Counted from the stretch's first letter, positions 21,975 through 33,050 are shown. The stretch is DNA of 43,439 nt from Purshia tridentata (GCA_003254885.1 QANT01002073.1:1-43439); one strand, 5' to 3'. Notes: generated from the sequence alone by a model not told the origin. A program made the numbers and translations.

Positions 21975-22760
21975 ATGAAGGCAGGAGCAGCTCTTGAGAT
22001 TGGTGAGTCCAAAACTAGTTCAACCCCAAGAAGTGGGGTGAACAGAGGGGCATCTATTCTTGACTTCATATTGAGGATAATTGCGGTTCTTGGTACCTTA
22101 GCAAGTGCAATAGCCATGGGAACAACCAGGGAAAGGCTTCCTTTCTTCACTCAGTTCCTTCAGTTCCGAGCCGAGTATGATGATCTTCCAACATTTACGT
22201 ATGTGTTCCTCACACCATCAAGTTTTAATTTCTTTGTTCTTATCATATGGATATGTTTGGTTACATAATCTTCATTTTTGATACATATACTTGTACACTT
22301 GTGCTTATTCTTACAACAGATTTTTTGTGATTGCCAATTCCGTCGTGAGTGCCTATCTGGTGCTTTCTCTAGCTCTTTCTATCTTCCACATCATAAGAAG
22401 CAATGCAAACAAAAGTAGAATTGTCTTGATCCTCTTCGACACGGTAATACTTATAATTAATGTGAATTTCAGCTTCCTGAATGCTTATCAAACTACACTG
22501 TATTGAAAGTTCTCTTATAGAAGTGAGCTTACATTCTTGTGTAGGGAATGCTGGCTCTTCTGACGGGAGGTGCCTCTGCAGCAGCAGCTATTGTATACTT
22601 AGCACACAAGGGAAATGCTAAGGCAAATTGGTTTGCTATCTGTCAACAATTCAACTCCTTCTGCGAGCGCATCTCTGGCTCTTTAATTGGATCTTTTGTA
22701 GGAGTTGTTGCTTTTATACTCATGATCTTGGTGTCAGGCTTGGCCCTCTCTCGACGATGA
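21975..22760 (+). CDS. CASP5: Casparian strip membrane domain protein (CASP5 type), 3 exons
   Basis: Exons are 21975-22198, 22320-22443 and 22545-22760, giving 187 residues. Four membrane segments lie at about 28-48, 77-98, 109-135 and 160-183, with both ends cytosolic. The family's conserved Arg in segment 1 (R34) and Asp in segment 3 (D115) are present. Extracellular loop 1 carries [11 protein letters not shown], the short signature that separates true CASPs from CASP-like proteins; loop 2 has a Trp and two Cys (C149, C156). CASPs form the endodermal membrane scaffold that localises lignin polymerisation at the Casparian strip. Position next to the two PPR genes matches Arabidopsis CASP5 (At5g15290). 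Expression would be expected in differentiating endodermis under MYB36, which the sequence alone cannot show. Confidence 0.95.
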
Positions 22761-23260
22761 GTGTCATATATTTCAATTATGCACATATATATGATTAGTG
22801 CATCTGTTTGTCTGTTTGTATTTGCAAGTGAGTTTGAATTCGTGTGACTCGTGTGTCATCTAAAATGTTTGTTTCTCCTTTTGATGTGGAGTGTATATTG
22901 TATTATTGTATTCTATTGTGTTTCCTTATCTCAATTTGACTGTCAGTTCTAGACTTTTAGTTGGTTTTCGTAACTAGTTCAATCTGCTCCAATCCAAACA
23001 CCGTCTAACTTTTTATTAGGATATAATATGGGGAGTACCTTCATGTGCCCCTACTACAATTTTTTGACAGAGAATCTAGATTAAATAACTTGAAGTGCCA
23101 ATCTAAGCAATCACTCATACCATGATGTTGGTATTGAAATAAAGAACGAATTAAAATGACATAATAATATAAGTCAAAATTGTTCAACAATTTAAAGACA
23201 CATAATAATGACACGAGAGCTTTGGATCAACAATCTGAGATGTAAAATCCTTGATTTTTG
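22761..23260. other. Convergent 3' ends of CASP and the PPR-E gene
   Basis: This 500-base stretch is the shared downstream region of two genes facing each other. It is AT-rich with no gene of its own visible. Overlapping 3' UTRs are possible. Confidence 0.6.
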
Positions 23261-24883
23261 TTAAGAAATTAACTTAGGTTTGGAATCAAACAAAAAATGC
23301 ATGAGAGCACTGTCATCTGCTTCAATTATGCTACATCCAGGCTCTTTCTTCACCCCACTGTCATCCATTAGCTTTCTCACCTCCTCAACCCCATGCCACT
23401 CCCCTCGTGAAGCATATATGTTAGATAGTAGTACAAAATCACCACTCTCATCCCTTCTCATTTCAAGTAGCCGCTCATTTGCACGCCTGCCCAGCTCTAC
23501 ATTTCCATGAACTTTACAAGCCCCAAGCAGAGTCCTCCAAACAATGGCATTGGGTCCAATTTCCATCTTTTCTATGAACTCAAATGCTTCATTTAATAGC
23601 CCAGCACGGCCTAGCATATCCACCATGCACCCATAATGCTTTATGTTTGGCTCAATCTTGTACTCATTCCTCATGAGGTTAAAAAACCTACGCCCCTCTT
23701 CAACTTTCCCAGCATGACTGCAAGCAACCAAGACTCCAATAAACGTGATCTCATTCGGCCTGATCTTCAACCTCCGCATCTCTTTAAACAGATTAAGTGA
23801 TTCCTCAGCGTGGCCATGAAATGCCAAGCCTCCTATCACCGAATTCCACGAAGACACATCCTTGTCTCTCATCCACCGGAACACTTCAAGTGCCCTTTCA
23901 ATACTCCCACACTTGGAATACATATCTATAAGCGCATTTCCAAGAATGGTGCTCATATCTCCCGAACCCATCTCCAGAAGAGAGGAATGTATCTTGTGCC
24001 CAACATCTAAATCTCCAATATCCGTGCAAGCAGACAGAAGACTTAACAAGGTCACTTCATCAGGCTTTTCTCCCAGACTTCTCATCTCCTCAAACATCTG
24101 CAATGCCTGTTCATTAGACCCACAAAGTACATAACCCGCAATCATTGCATTCCAAGTCACCACATCACTTTTCGGAACCTCATCAAAGAGCTTCCTTGCA
24201 CTCTCCATCTTCCCTTGCTTTGCATACCCTGTAATCATCACATTCCAAGAAACCAAATCTTTAACAGGCATTTCATCGAAAAGTCGCCTTGCCACATCCA
24301 ACTTCCCTCTTCTTGCATATCCTGCTGTCAAAGCTGACCATGGTACAACATCCCTCTTTGCCGAACCATCAAAGAGCGCACTTGCAACCCTCAAATCCCC
24401 ACAATTCGCATGAAAATAAATAAGGGTATTCCTAACAAACGTATTTGATTCAAAACCGAACCTCACAACCTTCCCATGAATCCCAAAACCCATCTTAACC
24501 CAAGAAAGCTTAGTGCAGGCCTTGAGTATAAAAGGGAAAGTGAAGCTATCGGGGCTTGCATGCCGTTTTTCCATCTGGGTATATATAATAATGGAGTTTA
24601 ATGGGTTTTGGCTCTGAGCTGAGCCTCTGATCATGGTGTTCCACATGAAGGTGTCTGGTTCAGCAATATGAGCGAACAATCGGTGCGCATAGTCTATGGT
24701 GCCTGAAATGGCCATAGCACTGGTGAATATGAGTTCTCTGATAGCAGAATAGTTGGAATTGAAGCCATTGACGACCATGAAGGCGTGGACTTGTTTGAGA
24801 GTTCGGAGGTTGGTGCATTTTTGCCAGAGGCTTGACCGTTGGTCACGGTTGGTGCTCCTGTCATTTGGTCTCTTTCGGATCAT
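23261..24883 (-). CDS. PLS-class PPR protein with E domain (At5g15300 type)
   Basis: A single exon encodes 540 residues, starting MIRKRPNDRSTNRDQRSSLW, a start shared with Arabidopsis At5g15300. Alternating P, L and S repeats run through the protein (for example DVVTWNAMIAGYVLCG and NALIDMYSKCGSIERALEVF). An E domain follows (IVWRTLLGACKVHGNVELG, then GDFVLLSNIYASRGEW). There is no DYW deaminase domain. E-class PLS proteins usually specify C-to-U editing sites in mitochondria or plastids and recruit a DYW partner in trans. The N-terminus lacks a strong presequence, so the compartment is uncertain. The frame is intact. Confidence 0.95.
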   Translation of the reverse strand: MIRKRPNDRSTNRDQRSSLWQKCTNLRTLKQVHAFMVVNGFNSNYSAIRELIFTSAMAISGTIDYAHRLFAHIAEPDTFMWNTMIRGSAQSQNPLNSIIIYTQMEKRHASPDSFTFPFILKACTKLSWVKMGFGIHGKVVRFGFESNTFVRNTLIYFHANCGDLRVASALFDGSAKRDVVPWSALTAGYARRGKLDVARRLFDEMPVKDLVSWNVMITGYAKQGKMESARKLFDEVPKSDVVTWNAMIAGYVLCGSNEQALQMFEEMRSLGEKPDEVTLLSLLSACTDIGDLDVGHKIHSSLLEMGSGDMSTILGNALIDMYSKCGSIERALEVFRWMRDKDVSSWNSVIGGLAFHGHAEESLNLFKEMRRLKIRPNEITFIGVLVACSHAGKVEEGRRFFNLMRNEYKIEPNIKHYGCMVDMLGRAGLLNEAFEFIEKMEIGPNAIVWRTLLGACKVHGNVELGRRANERLLEMRRDESGDFVLLSNIYASRGEWHGVEEVRKLMDDSGVKKEPGCSIIEADDSALMHFLFDSKPKLIS

Positions 24884-26906
24884 TACAATTTACATGCACA
24901 CCCTCCTTTTAATTGTTTCTTTCTTTCATTTTCTTATTTCACTTGGACTCTTGGTGGTTGGGTCATTATATATGCTATGGATCGGGCTTTAAGCCCAGCT
25001 TTTTGGCCCATCTAAATTGGAAGGGGACCATCAAATTTCAATTTTAGAAAATTATAAAATAAAGAAAATGATTTTTTTTTTTTTTGAGATAATTGAATAT
25101 GTTACATTATATTAAAGGCTGTTATAAAATAAACCAGACCAAATATCTACCACCTCTTCCAGATCCTGTCATATCATATACAATTAGTTGGCTACATACT
25201 TATCAAAAAAATATTAGTTGGTAACATAATATAATTAAATAATATAGTTCTTAGACTATTGTAGGGTCATCGCATCTTACAGAATAAAATTAATATATTT
25301 AATTGGCTTTGTAGTCTTTTTTGTTATAATTTTATTTTTATAAATTGGCTTTGTAGTCAGTAGTCACTGTAATATAATTATAAATGATATTATCCTTCAT
25401 AAGTCTTTGTGGAAAAATTGTGGTATACAAAATTATTTAGTACATGTTTTTGCCTATTCACATATGAATATGATGGCACGAACCTATTAGTTTATGCTTA
25501 CCAAAATAGTGCTTGTAACCATTATAGATAGATAGTCCGAAATATCTTTCTTTTTTTGGTCAAGTTCAGTATATTTGCCCTTTGTTCTTCACCTACCTAG
25601 TTTTGTCACTAATATATTTGCCCACTGTTCTAGCTAACTATATTATAGGATGACAAGAAGTATTGAAGGAATCAGAGAAAGTTAAACTATTAAAAAAAAA
25701 AAAAAAAGTGTGCTGGATCTCATTTTTATGTACTGAATTTGATCGTAATATTAAATTCAATTTGATGAAATGTGTCAGACGTATTCATAAATTAATTTAA
25801 TATGAAAATAAGATTTAAAAATCTTATGCTAACCAATTTATTGCCTCCTCTTTGCGGCACCAGTCCTTCTTTTTGACCTTTGTAATTGTATCCAACACTC
25901 AAATCCAAACTTTAATTTTTTTGGTCTATCACTCAAAGATAAGTTAGAATCTAATATGATAACTTATTTCCAATTTGGGTTAAGCAATTCAAAAGTATCC
26001 TATGAAATCTGCCCCATTCGTTTGTAAACTGTTTGAATTTGGCCTAATTGATAAGATATTTTAAATTATGTTCCCAAAAGCTCTAAATTCAGATTACCCT
26101 GTAAAGTATCCCCAATCGTTTGATTTAAGCCATAGACTATACCCATTTATGGTCCATAGAAGCATATTCGTCTTTAATTTTTTGGCCTTTATATAAATGA
26201 TATATAATATCAATTCATGTCATATTAGGCAAACATAGAAAGTTGATTAGAAACTTAAATTAACGTGTTACTGGTGGCAATGATCACTTAGAGAAGAAGA
26301 CAAAAGAATTGCGTTTTGCATTTTCTAATGAAAATCAAACTATTTTTAAGGTGATGACTGGCAATTAAAAAAATACCCAATCATTGAAATCCTGTTGCAT
26401 TAATACTGATCATGCTGAACAATATTATAGTCTAAGCCAGGAAGCTCTAAAAAAAATTTCAAAATTTAAAAAAAGAAAAAAGAAGAAGAAGGTACTTACT
26501 AGTTAAGGTACTGTACTAATAATTCTGATAATATAATCAAAGCCGATTATTAGGGTTGTTTGATATCCTAATTAAGAAAATGTGTTTGGCAAACCATTTT
26601 CAAAGTGATCTTTGAAAAAAATAAATTTACATGCTTTGTTCTTTTTACTTGAAAACTCATATTTAAAAAAAAAATTTTGAATAGAATAGGTTTTTAGATA
26701 AAAAAAAAATAGAAATTTAGGGTTAAATACCTAGTTTCAATACTTTTTTAGAAAATCAGTTTTGTTCATAATTTTTAGGTTTGACTACTAACTATTGAAC
26801 TTAATTTTTAAAATAGGTCACAAATTTAAAACCCATTTGTTTTGGGCTTTTTTGTTTTGATAAATTTGCCCTTCTATTGTCCTTTGTCTCACATATGATG
26901 GGTTTT

Positions 26907-27050
26907 AGATAAAATTTATCAAGTTTTCACAAAATTGTCTTTAATATTTTTATATTATCTTAGAAATTAGTTAATATTAGATAAAATTTATCAAGTTTTC
27001 ACAAAATTGTCCTTAATATTTTTATATTATCTTAGAAATTAGTTAATATA
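26907..27050. repeat. 72-bp tandem duplication, one difference
   Basis: The segment starting AGATAAAATTTATCAAG at 26907-26978 is repeated at 26979-27050 with a single T/C difference, so the duplication is recent. Confidence 0.95.
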
Positions 27051-27589
27051 GTCTCAAATTCAGTTTTAGTTGTGACTGTACAACACTCAACTTCAATTTT
27101 TGTTGTGACTGAATGACAGTGATACAGTCACAGTCAGGTTGTGACTGAATAAAAATTTTTTTAAGAGAAATTGTATTACAATATAGTATAAATAGAGATC
27201 AAAACAATACTTTTACTCAAAATAATACTTAGTATAGTTGTGGGAGTTGTATTTTTCAACTTACTAAGAAAATCACAACTAATTGTAAGACAGTCACAGT
27301 TAGTATGTGATTAGATTTTTTTTTTAGTTTAATACAATATAGTATAAATTAATGTAATAGTATGGATGTAATATATATATATATATTATTGTAGTGGCAT
27401 GTGATGTAATATTTGTGAATTATAGTACCCTTTACTATATTATTATGTTTGACTTTTCAACTAGTACCTAATCTAAAATGCTATTAAATTTTGATACCTA
27501 AACTAAAAAATGATTGAAATTTAATATTTATAATCAATTAACCTAAAAAATAATAGAATAGGTTTAAATTGTCAAACTTTTCTGCAAAC

Positions 27590-27910
27590 CCCGTTGATCC
27601 ACGTGTCCGTCTCAATCGTGGCCTCCTGTCGGAACAGAGGAAGCATGACCCACAGTGCCAGCACAGCAGTTGATTTAGTCAACGTTTTTACATTGGTTGG
27701 GTACGAACCTTTTCACCCAGCCAATCAGAACTCGCCAAGTCCATCAGTTTGGTTGATTTCGTCGGCACTGGCGGCACAGTCAATTCCTTTCTCTCGGACT
27801 CGGATGGGAAGATATTAAGATTGACACGTGAGCCGTCCGATCAAGAAGGTTGCCAAGACGACTGAAAGTCCTCAAAGTGGCTAAACTTTAAACTCTCACT
27901 GCCAAGTCCC
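27590..27910. promoter_or_regulatory. GC-richer G-box island about 2.5 kb upstream of NAC
   Basis: It stands out from AT-rich surroundings. CACGTG occurs at 27600-27605 in CCACGTGTCC and at 27825-27830 in GACACGTGAG, an inverted pair of ABRE-type boxes. A CCAAT motif (near 27720) and several TTGAC/GTCAAC W-box-like cores lie between. This may be a distal regulatory element or the promoter of an unrecognised non-coding RNA. Confidence 0.4.
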
Positions 27911-29186
27911 ACCACGCCATATTAAAATGTTTCCTCAAAAAGAAAGAGGTTGATTTTGTCATTATTGGAGCTTAATTAAGGAAGAAGAAGGTTAATTATT
28001 GACAACTAATCACCATTCACCAGGAAAAAATTATTGAAGAGGTTAATTATATGCATATTAAAATGGGTAATTAATAGTCTTTTGTTTGACCTTAGGCTTA
28101 GGCTTTGTACACGACTACTGCCAAATAAAAACAAGGCATGTGGATCTTCTATTGGGGTTTTATCCGTTACGTGCATAATGTGCATTACATGAAATTATAA
28201 TATTTGAATGGGACATGTGCATTAGGTGAACCCAGTAATTATAATTATGCAAACCACAATTGCATACTGTGAAACTAGCTAAGTAGCTAGTCATTAGGAC
28301 TCATATATACTTGTTAATAATGCAGGACCATTAGGCCATAGGGTCCCATTTTCTTTAATTAATTGTTGGAGGACAATAATTGTTGGTAACACAAGTTAAT
28401 CCTTGAATGGCTGCCTTTGAGGAAATAGCATAATTACTTAAACTAGTTTCAAGATTTTGATGCATCATTGAATTTGTTTAATTATGAGCTACGTTGAGTA
28501 TAAATATAATTAATAACTCGATTTGCAATTTACTTTTGGTTTATGTGCTTATACACAGCTGCCTACTAAGGACTGCAATTGCTATTTGCTAATTATGTTT
28601 AAACATCTTAGTGATAGCAATAGTAGTTTTGATATTAAATATGGTAATATTTTTATAAAAATAGGGCAAAAAATAGTTGATGACACTGTGGATGACTACC
28701 ACGAAAACCGCAAAACGTAATTGCCTGATGGGTCTTCGACTCTTCACTCATCAATGTTTATATAGCTGTGAAACGCGTTACTGTATGAACAAGTCACAAA
28801 GATAGTGTCACATAGGGTATGGTCTCACTTGTCTACTAGTTTAACAAACTCTGTCCTTCACATAATAACAAATTTCCAGTTTTTTTCTTTCTTTTAAATG
28901 AAAGTTTCGAATGATAATAATGATATTGATTTTATTATTATTATTATTTTGCAATTACTTTCATTTATTTGTGATCGGGTGCGCCACATGTTGGGAGTGA
29001 GAGAGCATGTAGTTTTGGTCATTCGACAAGAAAGAAAAACTCTTTTACTCTTTTTGCTGATTTTAAATTAGAGTTGGGAATGTAGGATTATGGATTTTTT
29101 TTTTTTGTCTTTTCACACTCAAATAGTTATATAAAAACAAGATTTAATACCTATATTTTTGTGTTTATATAAGTAGTGTTAATCAA

Positions 29187-29645
29187 AATTGCTTGAGTCA
29201 GGGTGGAGAGACCATATTTTTAAATCACGTTAGTGAAGATATGTGAGATTTACTTATTACAACTATAATTAGGACAAGTTTATAATCTACATGACACTTA
29301 TATAAAGTCAAAATCATGTTTTTATTGATGAATTGCTTGAGTCTTGTTAAAGAGATCGTATTTATAAGTCATATTAATGAATCACATGATCTAACATGCA
29401 AAATCTACTTGCTTCATCAATGATCATGGTAAATTAACACGACACTTATAATCAAAATCACATTTTTTAAAGATGAATTGATGGCATCGTGTTAAAGAGA
29501 TTATCTTTTTAGATCACATTAGCGAATCACATGATTTTACAAGCGAGATCTACTTGTTACATTAGTTGTCATGATAAGTTTATAATATACACGTCAATTG
29601 CCGTATCACGTGATTCATTAATGTGATTTAAAAACGTGATCCGAT
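29187..29645. repeat. Three diverged ~145-bp tandem units plus an inverted partial copy
   Basis: Units begin AATTG at 29187, 29331 and 29476. Each carries a GAGA(C/T)..AT..TTTA/TAAGTCA-type box, then TTAGTGAA or TTAATGAATCACATGAT, a TCTACTTGTTAC-type box and ATGACACTTAT-like sequence. At about 29601-29642 the box recurs inverted (TATCACGTGATTCATTAATG), so transcripts could fold back. Probably a transposon-derived or satellite-like repeat. Confidence 0.7.
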
Positions 29646-30050
29646 TGATTGTGGATTGCATTCTTATCATCAAAACAAAGATCCATGCACACTTTCACCT
29701 CCTAAAAGTGTCTTCATATGGTGGCTTTATTGTGCGTTACACATGCCAATTGCCAAAGAAAAATAAAAATATTGCGCATTAGATGACTTTGGTTAAACAA
29801 AAATATAACTAACAAAATGACTTTGGTCTCTCTCTAAATCTCTCTTTACCTAATGGTGACTAATAATTAATTAAAGAAAGAGTTCTTAATTATCACATTA
29901 CATTCAGGTCACAGGGGTCAGTTGCTAGCTATAGCTGCAATGGTCAAGAACAAGGGAATTATTACAGAAAAGTTAAAAAGATAGCTGAAAGTTTGAAACT
30001 ACCTATCAAAGTTCCCTTACAACCCACGCTTCTTTCTCTCCAGAAGACAA

Positions 30051-30059
30051 CTATTTAAG
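30051..30059 (+). promoter_or_regulatory. Probable TATA-like box of the NAC gene
   Basis: CTATTTAAG lies about 290 bases upstream of the NAC ATG, implying a leader of about 255 bases. That leader carries a four-codon upstream ORF at 30145-30156 (ATG ATA CAA TAA). Confidence 0.45.
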
Positions 30060-30341
30060 GGGTTCTGTACCTCGCCACACATTTTTTTTAACATACACCT
30101 TTCAATTTCTCTGTTTTAATTCTGCTTCTCATTTCACAGCCTTTATGATACAATAATTTCTTACAACATCTCAGTGCTTGTGTTCTTGCTAGATTCCAAT
30201 TTTAATTTCTTTTGTTTTCCCTGTATAAGCGTATACAGCTTTTGGTAGACAGACACCAAAGGATTTCTGTGTAGATTTCTGGAATTTAAAGCTTATTGCT
30301 TAAACCCATTTGAGATTCAGAGAAATTTTTTTGATCAAGGA

Positions 30342-31529
30342 ATGGAAAACGCTTCTGGATTTAGTAAGGAATTAGATGATCAGCAGATGGAATTGCCTCC
30401 GGGATTTCGATTTCATCCGACTGATGAAGAACTCATAAGTCACTACCTCGCCCCTAAGGTTCTTGACAACTACTTCTGCTGTAAAGCTATTGGTGAGGTG
30501 GATTTGAATAAGTGTGAGCCCTGGGATTTGCCCTGTAAGTTGTGTCTTCTAAACTATAATCATATTGTCCCTGATTTTCTCTGTTTTTTATTTTAATTTT
30601 GGAAAATTTAATTTATGTGTTGTTTTTGTTCCTTGAAGGGAGGGCTAAAATGGGTGAAAAGGAATGGTACTTCTTCTGTGTGAGAGACAGAAAATACCCA
30701 ACTGGTTTAAGAACAAACAGGGCAACTGATGCAGGGTACTGGAAAGCCACAGGCAAAGACAAAGAGATTTACAAAGCCAAAGCCCTTGTTGGGATGAAGA
30801 AGACTCTGGTTTTCTACAAAGGAAGAGCTCCAAAAGGAGAAAAGACCAACTGGGTCATGCATGAATATAGGTTGGAAGGCAAATACTCTGCCTATAATCT
30901 CCCCAAAACAGCAAAGGTTTGACTCCGTCAATGAAAACTCTTGCTCTGTTTCTCTCTGTTTTCTACTATTTGATTTCTTTTATTGATGATTGATTTCAAT
31001 TTGTTTGTTTGATTCTCAGAACGAGTGGGTGATTTGCAGAATTTTTGAAAAGAGTAGTGGTGGGAAGAAAACTCATATTTCAGGGTTGGTGAGGCTGAGC
31101 TCCTTTGGCAATGAATTGGGTCCTTCTTCTTTATTGCCACCATTAATGGATTCTTCACCATACAACAGCGACACGAGAACCACCACCGTCGGCGAGACAT
31201 CTCACGTGTCCTGCTTCTCCGATCCAATGGAGGATCAGAAGGCACAGGAAGACATCATTGACAGCTTCAACAACAACAATAACACCTCTGATATCCCAAG
31301 CTCCTACTACTCCAACCAAATCACACCAAACAGTGGAAACTACTTGCAGAACCAAGACTCTGTTTGGATGCAGGACCAGTCCATTCTGAGGATGCTGCTG
31401 GACAACCCTGGACCAAACATGAGACGCAGTGCAAAAGCAGAGTTGTCGCAGGACACAGGGCTTAGCATTGATCATGACCCATCATACTCATCTGCTCCCA
31501 TAGATTTTGATTCTCTCTGGAATTATTGA
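30342..31529 (+). CDS. NAC100: NAC transcription factor, NAC100/ORE1 clade, 3 exons, miR164-targeted
   Basis: Exons are 30342-30534, 30639-30916 and 31020-31529, giving 326 residues. The NAC DNA-binding and dimerisation domain occupies about 17-165, with [34 protein letters not shown], the [10 protein letters not shown] core and the end of subdomain [13 protein letters not shown]. Intron positions are those of the family. The tail is Ser/Asn-rich and ends DFDSLWNY, the C-terminal motif of NAC100/NAC080/ORE1-type proteins. Exon 3 encodes HVSCFS over a miR164-complementary site. Relatives regulate leaf senescence, organ separation and cell expansion in the nucleus. NAC100, NAC080 and ORE1 cannot be separated without a tree, so the symbol is a clade label. 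The site's miR164 would repress this gene post-transcriptionally. Confidence 0.93.
31201..31221 (+). promoter_or_regulatory. miR164 target site in NAC exon 3
   Basis: The segment contains CACGTGTCCTGCTTCTCC. Against miR164 as I remember it, positions 2-12 and 14-19 pair as Watson-Crick; positions 1 and 13 are G:U wobbles; positions 20-21 mismatch. Cleavage would be expected between the bases opposite positions 10 and 11 (near 31211-31212). Confidence 0.88.
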
Positions 31530-32040
31530 ACTTGAAGTTGAAGATGGAAGATTACCAAGAATTAATTATTACTGTTACTTAATTATTGTGTTAGTTCGTG
31601 TATAGATCCTCTACATGGAATTACAGAAGCACCAAAAAAGGGAAATGCATGTATTTGAAGGAATTCATCAGATGTTCATAAGATTTTACTGAAACACAAA
31701 CATTAATGACTTGGAGCTCGTCATATTCTAATTGAATTAGTCTTCATTATAGTTGTTTCCTTTGTTAGGTTGTTTATGTCTGTCACTTATTTGTGTAAAC
31801 TTTTGTTATTGATTGATAATTCTTATGATATTTTTAGATTGGTTATGCAGTGGAAATGTGACATTCTCTTGTGTGTTTTGAAGTTCATTCGTTAGGTCAC
31901 CAACCGAGAGTTCCTCAGTGATCAATAACAAATGCCAAAGTTGCAAACGTAGATGGCGTGTCATAGATAGCAAATAACGTGATCTTAATTTATCAACTTT
32001 TTAGCAAAACAAAATTCAGATAAAGCTTTATTTACGGTTT

Positions 32041-32085
32041 GTTTCTTTATCTTCTTTTTTTTTGGCCAGGGGTTTCTTTATCTTC
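32041..32085. mobile_element. 17-bp poly(T)-GGCCAGGG insertion with perfect 14-bp target duplication
   Basis: GTTTCTTTATCTTC occurs at 32041-32054 and again at 32072-32085. Between them is T9-GGCCAGGG (32055-32071). This is the signature of a retroposon reduced to its last few bases plus poly(A), in minus orientation. Confidence 0.6.
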
Positions 32086-32594
32086 ATTTGTGGATAGATC
32101 TATATACATAGCTCCTTTTTTTTTTTCTCAGAATTTAATAAAAAAATTTAAGGGCTTTAATGATCCCAATGAATTAATAAAGCAAACTGAAAAAGTAGAT
32201 GTTGATCTCAATCATTTGTAGATTTTTTTATCATCTATAAAACCATCTCTATAGTATTTATTTAGGACTTGTAATTCAAGTCGATAGATAAACATTAATT
32301 TATCCCCACAGTCAATGCCAAAATCCCAACCTCTCTCTCTTTATATCATTTTTTGGTATATAAAATAAAACATTCACATGACTTTTCTTTAATATGGATA
32401 GAGAAATTCGAAAGTTAATCTTTTCCAATAAATTAAATGGAGAAAAAATGTCATAAAACCATCAACTAGTTGATTATGTATGGTTCTAGAATAGAATCTG
32501 TAAATATAGTTTACGTTAGATGACTCATATATATTTTATATTTATACGCCAGAGTATGATGGAAAAGAGTAGAGGTAACATAAATATACATGTT

Positions 32595-32637
32595 GATCAT
32601 GCATAGGTTTTTTTTGGGTCAAGATCATGTAGGCATA
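32595..32637. mobile_element. Possible short T8-GGGTCAA insertion with imperfect flanking repeats
   Basis: GATCATGCATAGG precedes and GATCATGTAGG follows a T8-GGGTCAA core. The flanks match with a 2-base gap, so this is a weaker member of the same class. Confidence 0.35.
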
Positions 32638-32761
32638 TAATTTCTCAAGATCGACCCAGAAGCTAGCTTGGCACAATAATCGTGTATAATAATATTATAA
32701 AAGCTAGCTAGGTATGAATCTTATGATCGCATTAAAGTCTTGAATGTGGGCTAGCTAGTTA

Positions 32762-33050
32762 TTGGTGTCTAGGATTGGATTAGAAAGGATAAGTAGCAAA
32801 TTTATGTGTATTTGAAGAAGAAATTTCTAAGTTAAAAAAAGAAGATGGGAATAAAATAGATAAATTATGAAGAAAACTTATCCTTTCCAATCCCCTCAAA
32901 ATGGTGGGGATTAGCAAGGATAACATTTTCCTTGTAACTAAGTCATATCCTTTCCCTCTTCTTTCTTTAAGTTAGAAAAACACTCCATCTTTATCTTTAA
33001 ATACACATGAATTTACCATTTATCCTTTCCAATCCAATCCTAGACACCAA
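32762..33050. mobile_element. 289-bp foldback MITE with long terminal inverted repeats
   Basis: The ends are TTGGTGTCTAGGATTGGATT and its inverted counterpart AATCCAATCCTAGACACCAA. The inverted repeat continues inward at lower identity over about 55-60 bases (GAAAGGATAA, then ATGTGTATTT). A second, inner foldback pairs TTATCCTTTCCAATCCCC (near 32879) with GGGGATTAGCAAGGATAA (near 32907). No transposase is encoded. I could not identify a matching target duplication, so superfamily is open. Transcription of either strand would give a long hairpin. Confidence 0.88.

Larger units (their letters stand above)
24884..30341. other. 5.4-kb intergenic region between PPR-E and NAC
   Basis: AT-rich DNA with no recognisable protein gene. 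It contains T- and A-runs (25069, 25690), a duplicated ATTGGCTTTGTAGTC (near 25302 and 25343), a 72-bp tandem duplication (26907), TTGTGACTG/CAGTCACA inverted motifs (27070-27310), a GC-richer G-box island (27590-27910) and a 145-bp diverged repeat array (29187). The last kilobase is the NAC promoter. Confidence 0.6.
31530..32761. other. NAC 3' UTR and downstream AT-rich DNA
   Basis: The first ~300 bases are probably NAC 3' UTR. The rest is AT-rich with the short poly(T) insertions at 32041 and about 32595. No gene seen. Confidence 0.55.

Noticed and set aside
25060..25135. T-run with a later ATAAAATAAA copy, considered as another tailed insertion
   Set aside because: The repeated flank does not abut the T-run, so a target duplication is not supported.
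27594..27818. 74-codon plus-strand frame in the G-box island
   Set aside because: It is short, starts at a non-ATG codon and has no family features; a regulatory explanation fits better.
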